Shown piece by piece: positions 20,102-33,000 of a DNA stretch of 64,000 nucleotides. The stretch is from positions 174,001 to 238,000 of the forward strand of contig JAJOZX010001572.1 in assembly GCA_023014485.1 (NCBI GenBank). Direction: 5' to 3'. Position 1 is the stretch's first letter. Each line of letters opens with the position of its first letter. Under the pieces are notes generated by a model. It worked only from the letters and a program-made list of their open reading frames with translations, was not told the DNA's origin and searched no databases. A program made the position numbers and the translations under genes. The DNA is from Bathynomus jamesi (lineage: Eukaryota > Arthropoda > Malacostraca > Isopoda > Cirolanidae).

Positions 20102-20706
20102 CTTACGTATTAACGGGGGGCCGCCACATATTGATGATTGGTTAGGTTAAGTTGTAATATTTTCGTTAGTTGAAAATTTCTAATACATCATATTTTTTAA
20201 ATAGCAATATTTTTTAAAATATTTTTTTATACAATTTTCTGAGAAAAATTAATTTTTTTAGGCTTATTCATGATGAAAATTTCAACACTAAAGTTAACCA
20301 CAAGTACAATTTCGTCAACCCTGAAACTGGTACTCACACACAAGAGATCGAAAGGCTCTGGGGATCAGCTAAGTGGAGATATCAAAAGCATCGAGGCTCT
20401 GTACGCCATCACCTAGCTAGAGTCATATCTTGCTGAATTTATGTGGCGACAGTTGGTACATGATCACGATTCATTCAATTCCATTCTTAATACTATTAAA
20501 AATTTTTGGCCTCCAGAAACAAATGTTGTTTCAAATGTGTAATATGTATTAATCATTGTAAGTATTTGAAATATAAATCATTGTAAATATTTTAAAAAAT
20601 ATTGCTATTTAAAAAATATGATGTATTAGAAATTTTCAACTAACGAAAATATTACAACTTAACCTAACCAATCATCAATATGTGGTGGCCCCCGTTAATA
20701 CATAAG
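20102..20706 (+). mobile_element. Merlin element with transposase C-terminal remnant
   Basis: Long inverted repeats (about 120 bp) run from CTTACGTATTAACGGGGG and its partner CCCCCGTTAATACATAAG. They include the TTGATGATTGGTTAGGTTAA block shared with the foldbacks at 3289, 5346 and 30334. Between them, plus-strand codons give YNFVNPETGTHTQEIERLW, then KHRGSVRHHL. After one frameshift and stop near 20435 come EFMWRQ and NFWPPE. THTQ.IE.LW..K and EFMWR are the C-terminal hallmarks of Merlin/IS1595-type DDE transposases; the Glu of IE is the expected third catalytic residue. No target duplication was resolved. Confidence 0.75.
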
Positions 20707-22057
20707 TACCGAAATTAAAATTTTATGGCTAATATTTTGGTTTATGACTTACGAAGGGTCGTTTTTATTTATAGCGTTAACTTTTTAATTTAAAATTTCA
20801 GGTGAAGCTTATACTCGTACCTTGCAGGAGTACCTTCACTTCCCTTCCCTTCGTAGCAAGGGCTTATTTAGGAGGTAATTTCGTTTTATTACCTTCTCAC
20901 TGAGCAGTGGGGACTTCAGGATTCTGAAATTGGGAAGGCGGAAGGTTGGCAGAGAGATAGGCTTGGGAGGCGAAGTTTGAATTTGGAAACATATATATAC
21001 ACACACATATGCCATATGATTTCATACTTGAACCAGTTCATTCAGGGGCATATACAGAAATGAAGAAAAGGGAGGAGGGCCCAACCCAAAGGTGTAGCCG
21101 TTGACGAGACGGCGAAGCCGTCGAGCGGGAAAGGGTGCGGGAGGAGGTGTACCCTCCCGGGGTGGAGAAAATTTTGGAAATACAGTACTGAGAAACGTGT
21201 TCTGGTGACATCTGGAGCATACAACTAAGTCGCTAAAGGATGAGATTCACATTCAGTTTTTGACAAACTTTTTTATTTAAGCATTTGAAGAACAACAAAA
21301 ACTTACTTTAATAAGTATTGAATTGACAATTTAATTGTCAAATTAGTTTTATGAAATTTATAGGAGGCGAGCGCCCTCTGCGCTCCCCTTGGGCACGCCC
21401 CTGACATTTCATACCCTGTTTCTCACAAAAGTAATGATGAATCTCACCATTTTCCCATAACCAAAATGAAATGACACAAAATTAAATGTAACAATATCAA
21501 ACAATAGCATAGTTTAAGCTTGTTGAATTTTGTATTTCAAATACCTTCATAAATTAATATATTGAAAATATGACACAAATACCCAAGCATGACAAACATA
21601 TGAAAGAAAGACAAAAACTGACAAGGCTTAATTCCTTACAAAAAGTGTCTAAATTGCTTGTGAATTGGTTTCCTTCATGGAAGAGGACTACATCTCTTGG
21701 TAAGTGACTCCATAACCTAATACTCTAGTTCAGAAGAATTTACATAATTCAAGCTTGCGATGCCCCATTTTCAAAACTTATACCTGGTGTTGACTTGGAA
21801 TCAATTCAAAACAAGCAATATCGTTAGAAGTTTACAAGGAAGTTGCATACCAACGTAAATCTAACTAAATGAAATACTTTTGATATGGGAGATGTACATT
21901 CTTAGATTATTTCTTAGATTCCTTGGTGTCGCCACTGTCACTGAGCTTCCAACATACTGTACCTCTCCACCGTTCATCGTCTTGATGTGAAAAATGTAAG
22001 TTTAATTCACTTATGAATTATATTGCCTTGTCTTAAAACTATGAAATTGAAAAAGGC

Positions 22058-22103
<46 letters not shown>

Positions 22104-22470
22104 GGGCCAAGTAAGACTCTGTATTCTGATGTAACAGCCTCTGTTTTAATATTTTAGTGTACATAGTATATGTTCATATCGTCGTTGCCTTATTTTTTGA
22201 TGTTCGTCTTAGGCATCCTCTAGGTTCTATGCCAACCAAATTCAGAGGTTCACCACCAATAAAACGCTCTCCGTGCGCAGCAAGGAGAATCTCTACCGTT
22301 ATTGGTGAGTTTAAAAGTTTGCAGGTGTTCATATATTATAGCACCTACTCATTTGGATCATCTCAGTTTATAAATTGGAATTCCTTTTTTTTTCCCACCC
22401 CCTATGCTTCTTCGTGCCCGCAGTTCTGTTGCTGTGCATTTCTTACTCAGGTTGTCACAGCTGGATTGCA
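20707..22470. other. Non-coding stretch with a GC-rich patch and microsatellite
   Basis: No supported gene. At about 21043-21402 a patch starts CAGGGGCATATACAG and ends GGGCACGCCCCTG, which may be an old hAT, but flanks do not match. A (TTA)n microsatellite is at 22060-22103. Short ORFs have no recognisable motif. Confidence 0.35.
22060..22103. repeat. (TTA)n microsatellite
   Basis: About 14 ATT/TTA units in a row. Confidence 0.95.
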
Positions 22471-22478
22471 GTTGCGAT

Positions 22479-22774
22479 CAGTGGCGGCGGAACGTCAGGG
22501 CGCAAGGGCAAGGGGGAGCCAAGTAGGATTGATTAGCATACTACTAGACTACATTCACTAGATTGCGTGAACATGCTAAAATGCTACAATTACGAACTTA
22601 CAATTTACAAAATTGGTTACATCGCCCAAACACAAAATAAATGTTTACTTACTTTGAAAAACTTGTTTTTTAAAGTTAAAATGTCAAAATATCTTCGCGG
22701 GCATGGGGGCCCAGCCCCTCTGTCAATTTAAGAGGGGGCCGCCGGTCCCCGGTCCCCCCGTTCCGCCGCTTATG
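22479..22774. mobile_element. hAT MITE, 296 bp
   Basis: Ends are CAGTGGCGGCGGAACG and CGTTCCGCCGCTTATG, with target duplication GTTGCGAT at 22471-22478 and 22775-22782. No coding. Confidence 0.8.
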
Positions 22775-23556
22775 GTTGCGATACCTCGTGGGACAATCGG
22801 CGTGTCGGGTTTTGTTCAATGCAGGTTTCTTTATGGTTTCCATGTAGATAACCCTTAAAATGTCAATACCTCAACTGTACCTTCCAAATGTTTCACAAAT
22901 TATCTTAATTTTTGCGATGGCTTGAGTTACAGTGAGAAATTAAACATAGTTTTACGAATAAGTTGAACTGTGATGATACTCATCAAGTAGACGAATAAGT
23001 TGAACTAACTGTGATGATAATCATCAAGTAGACGAATAAGTTGAACTAATTGTGATGATAATCAAGTAGACGATAATACGTTTGGCCATTTAGTTTACTC
23101 GAGACTTTTTCTCCAAGACCGCACCAAATTCCCACGTCCGCTCGCGAGAAGTTCTCGCGGGGTCACGAGTCCCAGAATTGTCCTGGCCTCCTGGACTAAC
23201 GTCATTCTATTAACAAGTTGTTTTGAGTTGGATTAAATTTAGTTTAGTTCATTAGAATATCCATAGAATGTCAACGAAATGAGTATAGATCTCAATTGTC
23301 CGACGGTGTAGAACGTCTGTTGGTGGTGTTGGACGTGGCTGATAGAATTAATGATGTGATGATCTAATTTTGGAAGAAGCTTTAATTTAAATTTTTTTTA
23401 ACGGTAACATTTGAATTATAATTAAATAACTTAAATTTATCTTAACGGCAACATTTGAATTATAGTTAATGAAAAAATTATTTGGTCGAGTGGCTGAATA
23501 ATAATTAATCTGCATGAAAGATGGAAAGAGAACATTGGAGATTATGTATGCTAATC
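22775..23556. repeat. Spacer with a three-copy 43- to 47-bp tandem repeat
   Basis: Around 22950-23070 the unit GACGAATAAGTTGAACTAAC followed by TGTGATGATAATCATCAAGTA occurs three times with small differences. The rest of the interval has no recognisable feature. Confidence 0.7.
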
Positions 23557-24053
<497 letters not shown>

Positions 24054-24205
24054 TGCTAATCAAGCATAATTATTACATACAGAACTGGGAAATCTATACA
24101 GGAGTTCGTGAATGCCAGCCAGAGCGCTCATTACTTCATACGACTTTTATGAAAGTAATGCAGTATCTTCACTCTTACAAAATTTACAATGGCACTCGTC
24201 AATGG

Positions 24206-24404
24206 GGCTACGTCGTCACCAATGTCGTAACGCCACTTCCCATTGATCAGCGAAGTTAAGCGATATTGGGTGGGATGGTAGTTGGATGGGAGATCGTCCT
24301 TCGCGTCCAGACTAAGTAGCCACTCGTGGTTCGGATCCCACGTAAAGCTGTAGGTCCCTTCCTTCACATGAGTTTAGATGTCGCGAAGGAGGTTAAACAA
24401 CTCC
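24206..24404 (+). repeat. 5S-headed SINE copy 1 with tRNA-like second half
   Basis: The head contains TGATCAGCGAAGTTAAGCGA and GTAGTTGGATGGGAGATCG, matching the internal control region of eukaryotic 5S rRNA. It is too diverged and embedded to be a 5S gene. It continues into a second module with GTGGTTCGGATCCCACGTAA, a B-box-like sequence shared with the tRNA-headed SINE at 24664. Copies occur at 49655 (minus) and, truncated, at 55258. Confidence 0.75.
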
Positions 24405-24663
24405 ATCGTTACATCGCATTAGTCGTTAATGGAGGCGATTTTGGGAAACTTTGGTATAATTTCCTAACTTAAATTTCAATCTTCACTCAGTCTCGGATTG
24501 CATAGAATAAATTTGTTGGACGATTGGAAATTATTTACAGTAATAATGTAATAATATTATTAATATATACAATTACATTACTTGCTCACTTTTATATAAC
24601 ATACGATGAATAGATGCGCATACAATTAAACTTAGAACATCTATACAATAAAGAAAATGGTTG

Positions 24664-24800
24664 GTAGATAAATGGGTACCCTGGGCAGTGGTTAAGACGA
24701 TGGGCTACTGGTGAGGCGTGGTTCGGATTCCACGTTAAACTGTAGGTCTAAGGTGGAGTGACAAGCTTCGTCAGAATAAAACAATTCGGGCGGAAGCAAA
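24664..24800 (+). repeat. tRNA-headed SINE sharing the tail of the 5S SINE
   Basis: The head has GGGCAGTGGTTAAGACGATG (A-box-like) and GTGGTTCGGATTCCACG (B box). The following TAAACTGTAGGTC is the tail module of the 5S-headed copies. So two different Pol III heads are attached to one 3' part. Confidence 0.65.
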
Positions 24801-24818
24801 ACCAAAGTTAACCAAGAA

Positions 24819-24981
24819 GCAAACCTACAAGGAAAAAGAAAAAGTTATTCCAAGGCCTTTCGTGTATTCAGCAATACACCTCGTCAAGGAATTTTAAAGT
24901 AAAAATATTCCCTGATAAAGGTGTATTGCTAAATACACGAAAGGCCTTGGAATAATTTTTTCTTTTTCCTTGTGGATTTGC
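24819..24981. repeat. Foldback repeat with 60-70-bp arms
   Basis: The left arm from ACAAGGAAAAAGAAAAAG to GTATTCAGCAATACACC is complementary to GGTGTATTGCTAAATACACG through TTTTTCCTTGTGG, around a short AT-rich loop. One arm recurs at 9107-9172, so this is a dispersed family. Confidence 0.8.
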
Positions 24982-25065
24982 AGCATTCATTCATTTAACG
25001 TGTTTAAGTATGAAATTCATCCCATATACTGTATACTCGTACGTTTATAAAACAGAAACCGAGTG

Positions 25066-25345
25066 TGCAAAATAGTATTATTTTATATTAGACATTTTTC
25101 TTTAATTTAAATCTTTGTCATTATTGTGTAACCAATAATGACATTGTTCACTCTAATGGCGTTGTAATATGTATTATTTATTATATGTACGTATATAATG
25201 GTACTATTCTATATTAAACTTTATTTTTGGAAATGAAATCATTGTTATTATGTGTAATATATGCACTACCAACTGTTTCGTTCATTGAGGGCGTTGTAAT
25301 ATGTATTATGCGTATATAAAGGTATTATTCTAGATTAAACGTTTT
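25066..25345. repeat. Degenerate two-copy tandem duplication, about 150 bp
   Basis: The segment GGCGTTGTAATATGTATTAT and its surroundings (TTCTATATTAAAC, CATTGTTATTATGTGTAA) occur twice in the same order. Confidence 0.6.
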
Positions 25346-26951
25346 TTAAAAGCAAATTTATAAATGCCTTTTTTGGGGGGCTCCTGCCTATTTTGAATAT
25401 TTATTTCGCTTATTTGCCTGACTTATTTAAGGGTTTTTAGTGCCTAAACATCTGGGCTCTAATTGTAAGGAATTCTTTATTCAGACTGAATGTTCGTAAC
25501 TCGTGACAAATTGTTAGAGTACAACGGGATTATCTTTAGAGAAGTATTAAATATCATTTAGGCAGAAACTTTTCATACGCGTTTTCAGTGAAAGTTCATT
25601 GACTCGCGTGCAGATGTAAAGTTGCCAAGAAAGAAAATGTTTTTAAGGTTAGTGATTTAGAGCAAATTTACCATTTCATTCTTTTGTTTTTATTGTTGCA
25701 CTTTTATTCCATTTTATGAAAACTTTTTATACTTTGTCTTAAACCTAATTTGTTTAGATTTGTGTTGTGTACGAGCACTGATCGTTGTTTGTGCGTAATT
25801 TCTATTTCATTTTAGGAGTAAGACATTGTTTTTTATGAATAAAATGTTGATATTTTATTCCTTGAGTATCTCTCTCCTTTTGGAAGACGATACATTTTAA
25901 ATATCTATCTATCTATCTATCTATCTGCCAGGAGTCGAAGCGCTGGTGAAGCATTGCTATTCTATTTCTTCCCTTCTTCCTCTGTGTACAGCATATGAAG
26001 GTGGCAAAGATGTGTTGTAACCCAAGCAAATTATCTGTTATTCTTATCAAAGGTCATCGGGAAGACTGACAAAATACAAGTTCGATCGGTGATGGATGGG
26101 GGGCGGGGGGCCTCGTTGAAATTTTACGGTAAAATTCAGAATTCCATTTTTTTTTTAGTTTTTCAAATTTCGAAAGTTTTTTGACGACATTTCAACTCGT
26201 TCTAGAAATATCCAAGTGCTTATGTATTAAATGTCCTTTTCAGTACTATATAATAGTACTCTACATGTATTGGACTACCGTAGTACTATTTAATGTAAAT
26301 TTAATAATTCAATATTAATACAGTAATAAATAATATAGACCGTAATTTACATAAAAATATTATCAAAATGGTATTCATATCTTCAGACAGACCTTCCATA
26401 CCCTCCTAACCAATTTCAATATAATGTTTGTCGTTATTAACTGACATATTTAGATTCTATTTTCTTATGAATTTATTCGTCTAATTTTTAATGATTTGAT
26501 CAATTTGTGTTTAATCTTTATTATTTTATGAATTTGCTTCCTATATTCTCACTTTGTAATGAAATGATATGGAGGACTAAACGATTTTTATTGGAGAAAA
26601 AGAAAAGTCTGAACTTCAGTACATTAACTTTATATATATCTGAAACCAATCAAATTTCAAGTTTTTTAGTAATTTTATGAGTAGCGTTGATAGGAAAAAT
26701 GACACCACATTAAAAGCGTATTAGCTAAGCATAAATAAGCTTCTTTAATTTAGTCAACGAATTTCATTAGGTCAGAAGGAAACCAACGCAACGGTTAAAT
26801 AGGATTTCCCGGTTCCGGCCCTGCTCTATATCCTGGGTAACTTAACAATTCTCAAGTCTTCACTTCAGTGCTGTCTGCATCCCGTGACTGTAAGAGTGGT
26901 TAAGTATATATAATATAGTAATATTTTATCAGTTATCTTATAGTGAACAAG

Positions 26952-26953
<2 letters not shown>
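25346..26953. other. Non-coding stretch, one ATCT microsatellite
   Basis: No supported gene or bounded element. (ATCT)n at 25903-25925, GGGG-rich patch at about 26100, otherwise unremarkable AT-rich DNA. Confidence 0.35.
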
Positions 26954-26997
<44 letters not shown>

Positions 26998-27000
<3 letters not shown>

Positions 27001-27550
27001 TGTTGGGAGTAAAGGCGTTACTAGTAACGCCGTTACCTAACGATGTTACTTTTTAGTAGCTGTAGCGGTAATGCCGTTACTTATGAAATGTTGTAACGAA
27101 AATGGTAACGGCACCACTTTTTAGAGCAATTTCAATCGTTACTCGCTACTCGTTACTTTCAAACTGATCATTTGACTAGTATCATTTATTAGCTGTTAAT
27201 TAGCTGTTAGCTCCTCCAAACGAGGAGGACTATCAGATGCTACTTTTGAAAAACTAGTGTTCCTGAAATCGAACAATATACTCCTGAACAATCTGCAAGA
27301 TTAGTTTTTTTTGGACAGGCCATTTTTTGATTTGAGTTTATGTTTTGATTTTTTTGTCATATAGAGTATAATTTGGTATTATTAAGGCTTTTTTACTCTT
27401 TAGTCTTTTCTTAAAAGTAACGGTAACGGTAGCGGTGGTAACGGTAACGCGTTACTCTTTCATAGAAGTAACTGAAACGGTAGCGACGTTATTTTTATGA
27501 ATGTAACGGTAGCGGTAACGCCGTTACTTATAGAAAGTAACGTGCCCAAC

Positions 27551-27554
<4 letters not shown>
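26998..27554. mobile_element. hAT MITE of the CAGTGTTGGG group, in an AT microsatellite
   Basis: Ends are CAGTGTTGGGAGTAAAGGCG and GTAACGTGCCCAACTCTG, with many GTAACG units between. It sits in (TA)n, so the target duplication TATATATA is consistent but not informative. Confidence 0.7.
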
Positions 27555-27588
<34 letters not shown>

Positions 27589-27780
27589 CACCCGTAACCC
27601 CCCCCCCCCCTCGAATAGAAAGAAAAGAAGAGAGCCGAAATTAAGGGCTCCGGGGCTTTTAAAAACAAAGTAATTTTTTATTAATTTTGAAAAGAATGTG
27701 TTGTGTGTAAGATGCATGTATATATTGTGAAGAATAGAGGGAGAAGTGTGAGTTTGAGAGCATGCTGGACTGCTCACAGG

Positions 27781-28565
27781 CAGTGTTCCCTCTAAGGTAT
27801 GCGCGTGTGCGCGCGCACACGCGTTGTGAAACCCGCGCACACAGCAAAATAAAATGCGCACAGGCTCAAGCGTATCATGAGTCACAACAGTAAATGAAGT
27901 AATTTAAAAAGTATACCGTCACACAAGGTCTGACCATTTGCTTCAACATACTCTATAGTCGTTCTTTTAAGTATTAACCCCTTCCGCCCGACTTCGCTGA
28001 CGTCCGCGCAATTAAGCAATACGGATTTTTTTTACTCTATGTATTTGCATTTTTTCTTTTATACATTAACGCATTGAATATAAACCTTCTCTTTCTTATT
28101 TTTGCATAAAAAAATAGTAATTATCTCATAATTCCTATTTTGTGAATGGATGAAATTATGTATTAATCTTGATAGTCTATTTTAAATTGCTAAATGCTAA
28201 AATTGTTTTGAGAAATGATAACTAAAATAGTCATTTTCATTTAGTTATTTTTATTTTATTTATTTTGTTGAATTTTATTTTACTACTTTTTATTTTATTC
28301 ATATTTTTAGAATGGATAAAATGTTTTCTTTTTTAAGAATATATAATATTGTAAACAGTTTTTAATATCCATTTAATAGTACCGTAATGATCAAGCTATT
28401 ACCTTATGGAAATAATATTTATTAAGTATTTAATATTTATATATATTTAATTTTGAAGATAATAGCGCTCAGAAAAGTTTGCACAATTTTTCACCATGAA
28501 TCTAAATGTATGCACAACGAAAATTTCTTGCGCACACGGACTAAAAAAAATTAGAGGGAACATTG
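27781..28565. mobile_element. hAT MITE of the CAGTGTTCCCTCTAA group
   Basis: Ends are CAGTGTTCCCTCTAA and TTAGAGGGAACATTG, with 8-bp duplication CTCACAGG (27773-27780 and 28566-28573). GCGCACAC is repeated near both ends. No transposase. Confidence 0.85.
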
Positions 28566-28573
28566 CTCACAGG

Positions 28574-29700
28574 GTAGATGAGACACGGAAAAAACGATGA
28601 GCTAAGGAGGACAATGACAGGAGAAACGGGAATCCCAGCACTCGAACCTGCACCTGTCGAACGTCACCTCCTCCCGAGTATTTACTTCCCTGGTCAGCTG
28701 GTGTCTACAATCTCCCCCTAATATATACCGTATATATTATAGCCATGCATCAGAATCATTAAATTTGCGTACTTCATTTCATAGAGATTAATGTTTGGTG
28801 CTTCATAGAGATTAATGTTTGGTACTTCAGTTCTTTTGAACTGAGAGTAAAAAAACAAACAACAAGCAGATAACTAAACAATAATTAATCGTGTTCATTA
28901 TCCCCATGTTTTTAAACAACTTTCGGCCCAAAAACCCAGAATTTAACAGCAGAAATAAAATTACAGAATAGATACTAAAACCAGCCTTCGCTAATAATGT
29001 CCTTGACTAGATATCTGATATATTTGTCGCAGCCTCCTCCAATATCTTGTTTTTTATTTATTTAAATATTTCTTATAAAGATTTTTTCTAATCTGTTATC
29101 ACAAAATAATCTCTTATCAAAAGCGTCGGGCTGATTTAGATGAATCAGTGGAGGATTAATTTATATTGCTGAAAGTTCATTCACTGCGTACATACAAAGG
29201 AAATGATTTTCATTAATTTTGTAAGAGTATGTATTGTGCAAGCGTGTCTATGAATAATGAATAATGTACTGCAGTTTATGTCGTTAAGAAAATCACGTGT
29301 TTGTTACAATAAAGTGTTGTTAATGTTGCAGTTTTCGGTGATGTAAAAAGTGTTGACTGATTAATTATTTTTATGGTGACTAATTTTGAATAAACGGATC
29401 TGAATGATGTCATCTATTCATTTTAAGTTTGGGCCTATTTTTTTTTTTTTTTTATTTCAGAGTTTGATTTATTACATCGTATTCATATATTTTACGTTGA
29501 CAAATGCTCATGCCTATTGTCTCGCTTAAATTTCAGTTGGTTGTTTCATTCTGCAAGCAACAGGAAAATAACTCACGAATTTTTAATTGACGTTGAGTTC
29601 AGCTCGAGCGAACGTGTCTTATAGTTTCATCTCGGATGAACTCATTTTAACAATTTTAGTTGTTGTTTTAAATAAAATTGTATCATTTTGCAGTGAATGA
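28574..29700. other. 5' flank of the transporter gene, possible SINE remnant
   Basis: The minus strand of about 28590-28710 reads GCAGGTTCGAGTGCTGGGATT, B-box-like, so a worn tRNA-derived SINE is possible. Nothing else recognisable. Confidence 0.3.
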
Positions 29701-29706
29701 AATTTG

Positions 29707-29714
29707 TATATAAG
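29707..29714 (+). promoter_or_regulatory. Candidate TATA box of the transporter gene
   Basis: TATATAAG lies 260 bp upstream of the predicted ATG (29974). No good initiator sits at the expected distance, so this is only a candidate. Confidence 0.3.
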
Positions 29715-29973
29715 CGAATTTATTAAGTTCTCCAACTGACTTCCGAGTCTAAACGAAAAGTGTCTTTGTAATTACTTTCCGTAATGTTTCTCTGTATTGA
29801 AAAATAGTGAAAACCAAATGGTATTATCAATATTAGTTTCAGAACAGGATAGACCGTTGAAAATGATCGAATATGCGAGTTAAATATCTGAAACTGAAAA
29901 CTAAGAAAAAATAATTAATTTATAATAGGCCTAGTGAGGAAAAGAATATAAATGGAAATTGATTTCGGCAGCC

Positions 29974-30004
29974 ATGAAAATTTCGGAAATTTCTGATTCG
30001 TCAG
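29974..30004 (+). CDS. Transporter exon 1 (start codon)
   Basis: Codes [10 protein letters not shown] plus the first base of Gly, followed by a GTGAGT donor. Phase 1 fits exon 2 exactly (G|GT TAC). Short and unsupported by homology, so it rests on phase and position. Confidence 0.5.
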
Positions 30005-33000
30005 GTGAGTTAAACTTCACTCACCCACAGTACGAGGGGTAAAATTAAGTTTTATGTCATTCTTATTGGTGCATAGTATCTTGTTAAATTTTGTTTTCAG
30101 TATGAAACGGAAGAGCGAGTTCAGTGTTTCTATTTCACTTAAAGCGATTAAAAGCTTGGTATATGTATACTTTAGCGTCGTATATTATAACATAATTATT
30201 ATATATAATTATTAAAACTATATTAGAACTGATAAATGTCATTAATGGATGTAATCAAATTCGCCGATAAGTTGGTTTTGTTTCTCCATGAGAACTTGTG
30301 AATATAGCTGGGAAATAAGGCATGTAATGTGTCATGTTGATGACGTAGCTTCTTTACCCGGCTAAGTCAACTGTACGCCCTTGACGATTGATTAGGTTAA
30401 GTGGTAATATTTTCGTTTAAACTAACGAAAATATCACGACTTAACCTAACCAATCAAGGGCGTACAGTTGACCTAGTCGGGTAAAGAAGCTACGTCGTCA
30501 ACATAGGCGCATTTAAATATCAGTTGTAATAGTTTTAATACTTTTAAGTTATGTTGAGGCTTACGTATTTTTTGATTAAACGTATAAATAATTTCCGACG
30601 CTGAAGTATACATATACCTAAAGTTTAATAAGACAACCTGTGAAACACACACACACACACACGATGTAGACAGGTGGTAAAATTGCAAAATCCAGACTCA
30701 GTTCGGAGGCAGTCCATAATAGTTTAGTAATATACTGGTATTACTAAGATGATGTGGACTGTATCCGCGCGCGCATACGAAAATAATTGCATTTCGTTTT
30801 GTGGTCTGTTGAGTCCCGCTACATACTTAGTCGGATAGCGAATAGGGTCGCACAAAGTTGTAAGTCCTCTCCTTTATCCCTTTAAGTAAGGCCGGAGTTT
30901 TTTGTATGGTTATGAATGCGTGTTTGAAACGCTACCAATTTGTAACGGTCGTCCTGAAAAGGTTGACATTAGGCCTACTAGGTTAAACCAACCATAAGTA
31001 GCATGGGTCACCAGATGCTCTGGTTTATAGATGATTTTGTAGGCCTTTAGGTAAATATTAAGTTTCATGGAGACCAGTATTTTTTAGTCGAAATTTGTTA
31101 CGAAGATCCTGATTGGCCGAAATTGGTCACGTAGGAAATAACTAACCAGTTTAAAACTTCCATCTAACAATGTAATTTGGTCTCTGCTAAGTTTAATATT
31201 TATTAGCTGACCTTTAATACTGTATTGCGTGTCGTTACACGTAGTTTTCTTGCATCTTACCAATTTAGTTTTTTTACAAAAAAGAATTCGTTACGTAGAA
31301 GAGTTCTATAAATACTCGTAATGTACAAAGGATTTTGATACTTTGGACGGAATTGTAATGTTTTTGTTCATATTAGAACTCAAGATAATGTATATCTAAT
31401 CAAATATAGGCAGTGTAACTTCAAATTCTTCTTAGATTGACACAATCTGAGTCTGAAAGACATTTCTCTCTCGATTCACGAGATGAGATAAAATGGCATG
31501 TAAATAAAAATGTTCGGAGCAAATAATTTCTGAATTACCGACTTTTAGGGTCACTCCGTATTTACTGTAATTTAAACGGAGCAGCGTTTATATAAATTTC
31601 ACTAGTAAATTAAAGAATTTAGTGTGGTATTTTTTGTGAATAATCTTTTTAAGTCCTGCACTGAAGTTTTAACTTCGGGAGGGAAATATTAAGCAGAGTT
31701 GTGTAAATTTAAAATTTGCCTTTATAGGCATTTTCACCTTTTTAATCTAATTTAGAAACTTTTTTCTGAATTTTAAAATTGGTTTATGAAGAAAGGTAAC
31801 AGATGTTAAAAATACTTGAAGTAAAAGTACTAATTAGTTAAATGAAGCCGGGATGCAAGATGCCAGATCATTATCAGAGACGGTTTCGTAAAGATGACAT
31901 CGGTTTAGAACTTCAGTAGTATGCTGTAGGCTGCTGATTTTGTTGCAGGGTGGATGACGCAGGAATCGGGGGATATGACCCAAATTTGTATCCTGAAGTA
32001 GTTTAAAATGAAATAAAAACGTGTTTTGTAAGCCGTTCACATAGATTTTAATTTCAAATTCTGAAGATTTGTTTGGTTTTTAATCTTTTGTTCTGGATCA
32101 GGCTTTACTCTTTGGCTCGGTACATAGAGGGTGATTCATAAATTTTTCATAAATCGCAGGATGCATTCTTGAGACAAAAGTAAAGAAAAAAGACCATATA
32201 AACATAGGTTGAGAGAACCCGTAGGTTTCGAGCTATAGCACGCGATAGAAAAATGAGATTTTTTACATTTTATGCAAATATTCATTTTCTTCATTGAAGT
32301 AAATGGCCATCTTGGTCACCACATTTAAATCCTCTTCATTACTTGTGGGGTCATTTAAAAAGCCTAGTTTGTTACAGAAGTCCTAGCACGTGACGAATTG
32401 TGGCAACGAGTTCGAGACAATTGCGAAACGATCCGCAATACTCCAGGAGTGTCAGACAGTCACCGATGCGACGTGCTGAGGCATGCATTCAAGTAGTAGG
32501 AAACAATTTCGAACATTTACTTTAATGAAGAAAATGTGTCACCCTGCTATTTATGAAACGCATTTATGAATCACACTGTATATGCATTTTGCATCGGGGT
32601 GCACTAAAACACCTTGACTTTTCAAAAGGGTACACGGTGGAGACAAGGTTGTAAACCCCTGGTCTAGAATATACGGTATACCTTAAGGAAATCTTTGAAA
32701 TTGGCGTTTTACTTCATGGTAATTGCTTATCCGAAAATATCTGAATGAACTTTTGCATTTCGAGGAATCAAATATGGTTTGATTGGTTTGATAACTTTCC
32801 GTTAATATTACAAACTAAATCTTGGTTAAATGTAATGTACGCAATATTAGAGAAATCACAGTTTAACAGTCTGGAAAAAAAAGTAAACACGACTCGGGTT
32901 TTGTCAAAATATAGGTATCCCATTTATTGTCATTTCCACTTTCCGTGCCCAAGAGTGGAAAAGTTGTTTTCAAATTGGCTTGAACTGGGAACAGACTTTT

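Noticed and set aside
20102..20706. Target duplication CTTACGTA/TACATAAG for the Merlin element at 20102
   Set aside because: These are inverse complements, not direct repeats, so they belong to the terminal inverted repeat.
21043..21402. hAT element with CAGGGGC/GCCCCTG ends
   Set aside because: Ends are short and the 8-bp flanks (AGTTCATT and ACATTTCA) do not match; left as a note only.
24206..24330. 5S rRNA gene
   Set aside because: The internal control region matches, but the 5' and 3' thirds do not, the unit continues into a SINE tail, and copies are scattered singly in introns.
24664..24725. tRNA gene
   Set aside because: A- and B-box-like sequences are present, but no acceptor or anticodon stem can be closed; it fits a SINE head.
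27460..27885. 141-codon minus-strand open frame
   Set aside because: It runs across the ends of two separate hAT MITEs and a TA microsatellite, so it is a chance frame.
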